Origin: Bacteroidota bacterium
GTDB lineage: Bacteria; Bacteroidota; Bacteroidia; CAMBQF01
NCBI GenBank assembly: GCA_027483285.1
Contig: JAIXUZ010000279.1
Location: 1-11,061 of the forward strand
Length of the DNA stretch: 11,061 bases
Direction of reading: 5' to 3'
Shown here: positions 5,894-11,061 of the stretch, piece by piece
Layout: each line of letters starts with the position of its first letter
Numbering within the stretch: the first letter of the stretch is position 1
The notes under the pieces: model-generated
Told to the model about the DNA's origin: nothing
The model's database searches: none
What the model saw: only the letters and a program-made list of their open reading frames with translations
Program-made: the position numbers and the translations under genes

Positions 5894-6436
5894 TTAGTTT
5901 AAGCCCGCTACGGTAAGCGGATCGGTTTTGTAAACTTTACTTGGGTCGGTATTGCGGAAGTAGTCGAAAATACGGTCTACTTTCTCTTCAGTCAAACGCT
6001 CGTAGTAATGGTCGCCCACCTGCATCATAGGGCCGTAGCCACAGGCAGCCATACACTCAACGGTTTTAAGGGTAAACATACCATCAGCCGTAGTTTCGCC
6101 CACTTTAATGCCCAGCTTAGCCTGTATATAGTCTTGTATTTTCTCGGCACCCACTAAGCAGCAAGGGCCGGTTTTGCAAAACTCAAGCACGTATTTGCCA
6201 ACTGGTTTTAGGTTGTACATGGTGTAGAACGATGCTACCTCATAAACCTCTATAGGCTCTATAGATAGTATAGAAGCTACATAGTCCATTACGGGCACAT
6301 CCAGCCAGTTGTCAAACTCCTCCTGGGCCAGGTGCAAAATGGGCAACAATGCCGATTTTTGGCGGCCCTCAGGGTAACGCTTGATAATGGCCTCTACCTG
6401 AGCCATTGTTTCGGGTTTAAATTTTATTTCTGACAT
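5894..6436 (-). CDS. nuoE: NADH-quinone oxidoreductase subunit E (complex I, 24-kDa type)
   Basis: NuoE is the thioredoxin-like [2Fe-2S] partner of NuoF in the NADH-dehydrogenase module. The 180-residue protein has a helical N-terminus (about 10-75, including LPILHLAQEEFDNWL) and the thioredoxin-like domain with the N1a ligands in the usual pattern: Cys87-x4-Cys92 in CKTGPCC, and Cys128-x3-Cys132 in VECMAACGYGPMM. The ATG at 6434-6436 is chosen. The frame stays open two codons further to a TTG at 6442, but that has no support and would reach the nuoD stop. The ATG lies 6 nt after the nuoD stop, consistent with tight co-translation in the operon. Confidence 0.96.
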   Translation of the reverse strand: MSEIKFKPETMAQVEAIIKRYPEGRQKSALLPILHLAQEEFDNWLDVPVMDYVASILSIEPIEVYEVASFYTMYNLKPVGKYVLEFCKTGPCCLVGAEKIQDYIQAKLGIKVGETTADGMFTLKTVECMAACGYGPMMQVGDHYYERLTEEKVDRIFDYFRNTDPSKVYKTDPLTVAGLN

Positions 6437-6442
6437 AATCAA

Positions 6443-7636
6443 TTACGCGTCTAATTCTCCAGCTATCACGTTCATGCTACTCATGGTTAAAATAGCATCA
6501 GACAGCATGGCACCTTTAATCATCTCGGGGTAAGCCTGGTAGTATATAAAGCATGGGCGGCGGAAGTGGAGGCGGTACGGGGTACGGCCACCATCGCTAA
6601 CCAAATAAAAACCAAGCTCGCCGTTGCCACCTTCTACACAATGGTACACCTCGCCTTTCGGCACATCAGTTTCGCCCATTACTATCTTAAAGTGATAGAT
6701 TAACGCTTCCATTTTGGTGTATACATCGTCTTTTTGGGGCAGGTAAAACTCAGGAATGTCGGCATGGTAATTACCCTCTGGCAGGTTATTCATTGCCTGG
6801 CGGATAATCTTGATGCTCTCCCAAATCTCAGTATTGCGCACCATAAAACGGTCGTAGGTATCGCCGTTGGTGCCTACAGGTATGGTAAAATCAAAATCTT
6901 CGTACGATGAGTAGGGCGACATTACGCGCACATCATAATCAACCCCCGCAGCTCGTAGGTTAGGGCCGGTAAAGCCATAGCCCAAAGCCTTTTCGGCAGT
7001 GATAGGGCCGCAGCCAATGCAACGGTCCATAAAAATACGGTTGCGGCTTAGCAGGCGTTCAAACTCAGCCCAGCGTTTCTCTATAGAGTTTAGGGCATCG
7101 TTAATTTTCTCCCAGGTAGTTTTATTGAAATCGCGCTCAAAACCCCCTATACGGCCAATGTTGGTGGTAAGGCGGGCGCCGCAAATTTCTTCGTACACCT
7201 CGTAAATCTTCTCACGATCTTGCCATACGTAGGTAAAGCCCGTTAAAGCACCGGTATCAACCCCAATAACCGAGTTGCAAACAATATGGTCGGCAATACG
7301 GGCCAGCTCCATAATAATAATGCGCATATACTGTGCGCGTTTGGGTATCTCGGCACCAATAAGCTTCTCCATTGTCATATGCCAACCCATGTTGTTAATG
7401 GGCGATGAGCAATAGTTCATCCTATCGGTAAGCGGGGTAATCTGATAGTATGGGCGGTGTTCCGCAATTTTTTCAAAAGCGCGGTGTATGTAGCCTATGG
7501 TAGGTTCAGACGATACGATAATCTCGCCGTCCATCTTCAAAACGTTTTGAAAGATGCCGTGCGTGGCAGGGTGCGTAGGCCCCAGGTTAAGCGTATTGTA
7601 CTCTTTTTCTTCTTCTATATCGGTATACTGCTGCAT
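6443..7636 (-). CDS. nuoD: NADH-quinone oxidoreductase subunit D (complex I, 49-kDa type)
   Basis: NuoD forms, with NuoB, the quinone-reduction cavity of complex I and descends from the large subunit of NiFe hydrogenase. The 397-residue product has LGPTHPATHGIFQNVLKMDGE (from residue 18), containing His26 of the STHG/ATHG loop that contacts the quinone headgroup, then GYIHRAFEKIAEHRPY (48-63) and LTDRMNYCSSPINNMGWH (69-86), whose Tyr75 corresponds to the conserved quinone-binding tyrosine. The segment QYMRIIIMELARIADH and the C-terminal region GELGFYLVSDGG and DAILTMSSMNVIAGELDA are typical. It is a separate gene from nuoC, unlike the fused nuoCD of E. coli. It starts 3 nt after nuoC. Confidence 0.97.
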   Translation of the reverse strand: MQQYTDIEEEKEYNTLNLGPTHPATHGIFQNVLKMDGEIIVSSEPTIGYIHRAFEKIAEHRPYYQITPLTDRMNYCSSPINNMGWHMTMEKLIGAEIPKRAQYMRIIIMELARIADHIVCNSVIGVDTGALTGFTYVWQDREKIYEVYEEICGARLTTNIGRIGGFERDFNKTTWEKINDALNSIEKRWAEFERLLSRNRIFMDRCIGCGPITAEKALGYGFTGPNLRAAGVDYDVRVMSPYSSYEDFDFTIPVGTNGDTYDRFMVRNTEIWESIKIIRQAMNNLPEGNYHADIPEFYLPQKDDVYTKMEALIYHFKIVMGETDVPKGEVYHCVEGGNGELGFYLVSDGGRTPYRLHFRRPCFIYYQAYPEMIKGAMLSDAILTMSSMNVIAGELDA

Positions 7637-7639
7637 AGT

Positions 7640-8206
7640 CTATTTATTTGGCAGTTGGGCCTTTCCGGGAAATTTATCAAAATGCACACCTTTGTTGTCA
7701 TCGCGGCCAAAATAGCGGTCGTCTTTGTCGGTGCGGGTATCGTCTTCCAACGGATATTGTTTTAATAACGGGTGGTAGTCCATATCTTCCACATTAAGAA
7801 TAATGCGCAAGTCGGGGTGGCCTACGAAGTTGATGCCGTAAAACTCAAACGTTTCGCGCTCCATCCAGTTGGCGGTAGGCCATAGTACGGTGGCGGTAGG
7901 CATATCCACATCGGCAGCGGGGAAGAACACCTCTAACCGCATGCGGAAGTTGTTGGTAAAGCTATGCAGGTGGTAAATTACCCCCAGCTCTTTACCCTCA
8001 TTGTTAGGGTAGTGTATGCCACATAGCGAGGTAAGGAAATTCATCTGGATAGTGCTATCCTCTTTCAAAAACCTCAAAATATCAATTATCTGCTCGCGCT
8101 TTACAAAGGCGGTAAGCATGCCGTAAGGCTCGTAAGCGTGCTCTATGGCATCGCCAAACTTCTCTTGCAGGGTAGCTAAAACAGATGCGTTGGTTACTTC
8201 GGCCAT
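7640..8206 (-). CDS. nuoC: NADH-quinone oxidoreductase subunit C (complex I, 30-kDa type)
   Basis: NuoC is a cofactor-free structural subunit of the connecting module between the NADH and membrane parts of complex I. The 188-residue protein has the family signature in WMERETFEFYGINFVGHPDLR (114-134), with Glu116-Arg117-Glu118, Glu121, His130 and Arg134, followed by the DYHPLLKQYPLE element. The start ATG overlaps the nuoB stop by one base (TAATG on the - strand), which suggests translational coupling. The C-terminal tail after about 155 is charged and variable. The length is usual for unfused NuoC. Confidence 0.96.
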   Translation of the reverse strand: MAEVTNASVLATLQEKFGDAIEHAYEPYGMLTAFVKREQIIDILRFLKEDSTIQMNFLTSLCGIHYPNNEGKELGVIYHLHSFTNNFRMRLEVFFPAADVDMPTATVLWPTANWMERETFEFYGINFVGHPDLRIILNVEDMDYHPLLKQYPLEDDTRTDKDDRYFGRDDNKGVHFDKFPGKAQLPNK

Positions 8207-8751
8207 TATTTAATGTTATAGCTGTCTAATAATGCTTTGTATTGCTCACCGTTACGGCGGCGCAGGCTCTCGCTGGCGGCAAGTTCCTGTATTTGCATAA
8301 TGCCTTCAATAATTTGCTCGGGGCGGGGTGGGCAGCCGGGTACGTACACGTCTACCGGAATCACCTTATCAATGCCTTGCAATACGCTGTAGCTATCAAA
8401 AACCCCACCGCTACTGGCGCAGGCGCCTACGGCAATAACCCAGCGTGGCTCGGCCATTTGTTCGTATACGTGGCGAAGGATAGGGCCCATTTTTTTGGCA
8501 ATGGTGCCCATCACCATCAATAGGTCGGCTTGGCGTGGCGAGAAGCTAAGGCGCTCCATACCAAAACGCGAAAGGTCGTAGTTGGGGCCCATGGTGCTCA
8601 TAAACTCAATACCGCAGCACGATGTAGCGAAAGGCAGTGGCCACAAACTGTTTTTGCGGGCCATACCAACTACAGCGCTTAGGTTGGTGACTAAAAAGCC
8701 CTCGCCCTGAAGCCCTACCGGCGGTTCGTTAACTATTTGAACGTTGCTCAT
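8206..8751 (-). CDS. nuoB: NADH-quinone oxidoreductase subunit B (complex I, PSST type)
   Basis: NuoB carries cluster N2, the last [4Fe-4S] centre before quinone. All four ligands are present in the 181-residue product: the tandem Cys45-Cys46 in FATSCCGIEFM, Cys111 in VGACASSGGVFDSY, and Cys140 in VYVPGCPPRPEQ. MERLSFSPRQADLLMVMGT (65-83) is the other strongly conserved stretch. The start at 8749-8751 (MSNVQIV) gives a normal length. It lies 37 nt downstream of nuoA, the widest gap within the operon, and its stop overlaps the nuoC start. Confidence 0.97.
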   Translation of the reverse strand: MSNVQIVNEPPVGLQGEGFLVTNLSAVVGMARKNSLWPLPFATSCCGIEFMSTMGPNYDLSRFGMERLSFSPRQADLLMVMGTIAKKMGPILRHVYEQMAEPRWVIAVGACASSGGVFDSYSVLQGIDKVIPVDVYVPGCPPRPEQIIEGIMQIQELAASESLRRRNGEQYKALLDSYNIK

Positions 8752-8788
8752 GCTAAAATCTTAAATATTTTGGGTTGATGCCTGGGGG

Positions 8789-9148
8789 TTATTCCCACTT
8801 TAGCGCGCCTTTTTTAATGATGTATAAAAAGCCCAGTAAAAGGAAGGCGATAAACACCAACATCTCTACAAAACCAAACAAACCAAGCTCTTTAAAGTTT
8901 ACCGCCCATGGGTAAAGAAATATTACCTCTACATCAAACAAAACAAAAAGGATGGCGGTTAGGAAGTACTTAATAGAAAATGGCATACGGGCGTTGCCTT
9001 GCGACTCTATACCGCACTCAAAATTCTCCAGTTTTTCGGCGCTTTTGCGCTTAGGCCCCCAAACGTGGGTAAGGGTCATGGCCAGTGTTACAAAGCCGCC
9101 TGCTACAAGAAGTTGCAGTACAATGGGGATATAGTTGACTGATTGCAT
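8789..9148 (-). CDS. nuoA: NADH-quinone oxidoreductase subunit A (complex I membrane subunit)
   Basis: NuoA is a small membrane subunit near the quinone entry site. The product is 119 residues from the ATG at 9146-9148. Three membrane helices are visible at about 5-27, 60-80 and 90-111. The loop between helices 1 and 2 carries ENFECGIES (41-49) with the conserved Glu-Cys-Gly, and helix 2 has FDVEVIFLYPW (71-81) with conserved Asp72 and Glu74. The open frame extends 22 codons further upstream to a TTG (9214). That start would lie upstream of the -7 promoter element and is rejected. It is the first gene of the nuo operon. Confidence 0.95.
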   Translation of the reverse strand: MQSVNYIPIVLQLLVAGGFVTLAMTLTHVWGPKRKSAEKLENFECGIESQGNARMPFSIKYFLTAILFVLFDVEVIFLYPWAVNFKELGLFGFVEMLVFIAFLLLGFLYIIKKGALKWE

Positions 9149-9177
9149 CTGTTGTTTTACACTGAAATTTAAGGCTG

Positions 9178-9210
9178 CAAATATAGTAAATATTGCAATT
9201 GGCGTACAAA
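9178..9210 (-). promoter_or_regulatory. promoter of the nuoA-F operon (Bacteroidota type)
   Basis: On the - strand, TTTG (+ 9207-9210) is followed after 21 nt by TATATTTG (+ 9178-9185), matching the Bacteroidota -33/-7 promoter (TTTG and TAnnTTTG). The -7 element ends 29 nt before the nuoA ATG, which would give a leader of roughly 20-25 nt. The stretch CTATATTTGCAG is identical to that upstream of the glycosyltransferase gene. Confidence 0.75.
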
Positions 9211-9316
9211 GCAAGGTTATTTAGAGTGGGTTTAATTTAGGGGTGGTTAAATAGGGTAAAAGCCCATTTTTCCGATATCCGCCCAAAATTGTATGCTACC
9301 ATTAACGGGAAAACCC

Positions 9317-9324
9317 TATTTTTG
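9317..9324 (+). promoter_or_regulatory. -7 promoter element of the TonB-dependent receptor gene
   Basis: TATTTTTG is an exact TAnnTTTG match ending 25 nt before the receptor ATG, a spacing similar to that of the nuoA promoter. The nearest upstream TTG (9289-9291) is 25 nt away, longer than ideal, so the -33 part is weak. It points away from the nuo promoter; the two start regions lie about 150 nt apart in the same intergenic stretch (9149-9349). Confidence 0.55.
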
Positions 9325-9349
9325 CTAACTATTCTTATTGGTAAGACTG

Positions 9350-11061
9350 ATGAAATTACGAGTTTTGGCACTTGTTGCCTTTTTATTGGGAGTAACTGTT
9401 TTTGCAGCAAATGCCCAAACACCAAGTACTACAGGTACTGTACGTGGCTTTATTTATGATAAAAAAACAGGCGAACCCGCACCTTTTGTTAGTGTGTTTT
9501 TAAAAGGCACCACCTTTGGCATATCAAGCGATATTAATGGCTTGTACAGTATTACCAATGTTCCGCCGGGTGCTTATGTGCTGGCAGCAAAGGGCCTTGA
9601 CTATGATAGTACCTTTGTAAACATAACGGTTAAAGCTAATTCTATTACGGCGCAAAACCTGTATGCCGAAAAGAAGAGCGTAACGCTTAAAGGTGTTGAT
9701 GTTGTTGGCGACAGGCAGTCGGACAAAACGCGCCCTAAAATTTCGGAAATAAGCATCACCCCTAAGGAGATGAACAAGATACCTACCGTAGGTGGCCAGG
9801 CCGACCTTGCCCAATACATGCAGGTATTGCCGGGTGTAGTTTCTACCGGCGACCAAGGTGGCCAGCTTTATATCCGTGGTGGTTCGCCTGTGCAAAACAA
9901 GACTTTGCTTGATGGGATGATTGTATACAACCCGTTCCACTCTATTGGTTTCTTCTCTGTTTTTGATGCTGATATTATCCGCAATGCCGATGTGTACACT
10001 GGTGGTTTTGGTGCTGAGTTTGGCGGGCGTATTTCATCTATTATGAATATTACCACCCGCGATGGTAACAAAAAGCATTTCTCGGGCAAGGTATCTATTA
10101 ACCCGTTTACTTCTAAAATATTATTAGAAACACCGTTAAAGCGCCAAAGCGAAGATGGTGGCAGCAGTTCGTCATTTGTTTTCTCAGCAAAATCGGCCTA
10201 CTTAAATAAAACAGCCCCTATATTTTATACCTATGCCGATAGTGCAGGCCTGCCTTTTAGCTTTAACGACCTTTACGGCAAGTTTTCTATAAACGGAGCC
10301 AACGGCAGCAAGGTAAACCTGTTTGGCATGTATTTTACCGACGGGGTAAACTACAAAGGCGGCTCTAACCTACGCTGGAGCACAACCGGTGGCGGTAGCA
10401 ACTTTGTATTGGTGCCCAACAATTCGCAAATAATTTTCGAGGGCAACTTTGCCTACTCTCAATACAAAATAAGCCTTACCGAGAAAGACCAAAAGCCACG
10501 TAGCAGTGCTATAAACGGCTTTAACCTGGGCCTTGGCTTTAAACAATTCTTTAAAAAGAGCGAAATTAAATACGGCCTTGACGTTATTGGCTTTGCCACC
10601 AATTTTGATTTTTACAATGCGGTAAACCGCTCTATAAAGCAAAACGATAATACTACCGAAATGGCCGGGTATATAAAAACCCGCCTGGTACTTGGCGACC
10701 GTGTGGTGCTTGAACCCAGTTTCCGCGCCCATTATTATGCATCAGTAGGCGCCCTAAGCCCTGAGCCTCGCCTGTCGGCCAAGGTAAACGTTGCCGATTG
10801 GTTCCGTATTAAAATTGCCGGTGGCCTATACTCGCAAAACCTAATGGCGGCCAACTCAGACCGCGATGTGGTTAACTTGTTCTACGGTTTCCTTTCAAGC
10901 CCAACCAGCTTGCCCGACGAGTTCGATGGCAAAACTGTTAAAAACGGCTTACAACGCTCGTCGCACGCCATTATGGGCTTTGAGTTTGATGCAGGTAAAA
11001 ACATCCGCATAAACGTAGAGGGTTACTATATTAAGTTTAACCAGCTTACCAACATCAACCG
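9350..11061 (+). CDS. TonB-dependent outer-membrane receptor, N-terminal part (3' end outside the window)
   Basis: The frame is open from the ATG at 9350 to the right edge: 570 complete codons with no stop or frameshift. A signal peptide (MKLRVLALVAFLLG..., cleavage probably after ANA at 22) exports it. Residues about 29-107 form a carboxypeptidase-regulatory-like domain (GTVRGFIYDKKTGEPAPFVS, then SDINGLYSITNVPPGAYVL). Residues about 130-240 are the plug, with LPGVVSTGDQGGQLYIRGG (160-178), KTLLDGMIVYNPFH (184-197) and YTGGFGAEFGGRISSIMN (216-233). The rest reads as alternating barrel strands with polar loops. Such receptors bind a large or scarce substrate at the outer membrane and import it with TonB-ExbBD energy. 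The substrate is unknown. The missing C-terminus and downstream neighbours (for example a SusD partner) cannot be judged. Confidence 0.93.
   Translation, partial: MKLRVLALVAFLLGVTVFAANAQTPSTTGTVRGFIYDKKTGEPAPFVSVFLKGTTFGISSDINGLYSITNVPPGAYVLAAKGLDYDSTFVNITVKANSITAQNLYAEKKSVTLKGVDVVGDRQSDKTRPKISEISITPKEMNKIPTVGGQADLAQYMQVLPGVVSTGDQGGQLYIRGGSPVQNKTLLDGMIVYNPFHSIGFFSVFDADIIRNADVYTGGFGAEFGGRISSIMNITTRDGNKKHFSGKVSINPFTSKILLETPLKRQSEDGGSSSSFVFSAKSAYLNKTAPIFYTYADSAGLPFSFNDLYGKFSINGANGSKVNLFGMYFTDGVNYKGGSNLRWSTTGGGSNFVLVPNNSQIIFEGNFAYSQYKISLTEKDQKPRSSAINGFNLGLGFKQFFKKSEIKYGLDVIGFATNFDFYNAVNRSIKQNDNTTEMAGYIKTRLVLGDRVVLEPSFRAHYYASVGALSPEPRLSAKVNVADWFRIKIAGGLYSQNLMAANSDRDVVNLFYGFLSSPTSLPDEFDGKTVKNGLQRSSHAIMGFEFDAGKNIRINVEGYYIKFNQLTNIN

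Noticed and set aside
9149..9214. Longer nuoA starting at TTG 9214
   Set aside because: That start lies upstream of the nuo -7 element, and the extra 22 residues are not typical of NuoA.
9261..9279. GGGT...GCCC followed by a short T-run in the nuoA-receptor intergenic region as a terminator
   Set aside because: The stem is only 3-4 bp and no + strand gene ends there.
9524..9940. A 138-codon open frame on the - strand, with further - strand frames at 9868-10089 and 10370-10732
   Set aside because: All lie inside the receptor gene, which is open and clearly protein-like throughout on the + strand; their translations have no domain-like features.
1..11061. CRISPR array, tRNA/rRNA genes, insertion sequence or defence system
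   Set aside because: No regularly spaced direct repeats, no tRNA-like or rRNA-like stretch, and no transposase, nuclease or other defence-type protein could be found in the open frames.

Overview
The window looks like a piece of a Bacteroidota chromosome. Three genes are preceded by exact matches to the phylum's characteristic -7 promoter element (TAnnTTTG), Shine-Dalgarno sequences are weak or absent, and the window holds a TonB-dependent receptor with a carboxypeptidase-regulatory-like N-terminal domain. GC content looks moderate. The genus cannot be named from the sequence alone; a Chitinophagia/Sphingobacteriia-type organism is a guess.

Layout. Positions 2-100 are the C-terminal tail of a + strand gene that probably encodes a formylglycine-generating-enzyme (sulfatase-modifying factor) domain protein. 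It abuts, tail to tail with no gap, a - strand gene for an unrecognised secreted protein (101-844). Upstream of that, also on the - strand, is a lipoprotein with two probable OB-fold domains (972-1880) followed by its own intrinsic terminator. Divergent from it is a MarR-family regulator (2023-2445). A 14-bp operator-like site lies on each side of marR, and the two copies are exact reverse complements. The second copy lies in front of a DUF1232 (YkvA-like) membrane protein gene (2541-2930), which is followed by a polytopic family-39-like glycosyltransferase (2967-4427).

A roughly 100-bp REP/BIME-like inverted repeat with a + strand terminator (4438-4542) separates the glycosyltransferase from a convergent respiratory complex I operon on the - strand: nuoA-nuoB-nuoC-nuoD-nuoE-nuoF (9148 down to 4541). 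This operon has a well-formed promoter at 9178-9210. It supplies the quinone-reacting connecting module (NuoB, NuoC, NuoD), one small membrane subunit (NuoA), and the NADH-oxidising subunits NuoE and NuoF. It stops after nuoF, so nuoG-N must lie elsewhere if the complex is complete. Divergent from nuoA is a TonB-dependent outer-membrane receptor gene that runs off the right edge (9350-11061).

Most of the window is ordinary core and envelope metabolism. The best candidates for new biology are the twin inverted MarR operators and the small envelope regulon they may define, and the break in the nuo gene set at a repeat element. No defence system, CRISPR array, RNA gene or insertion sequence was seen.
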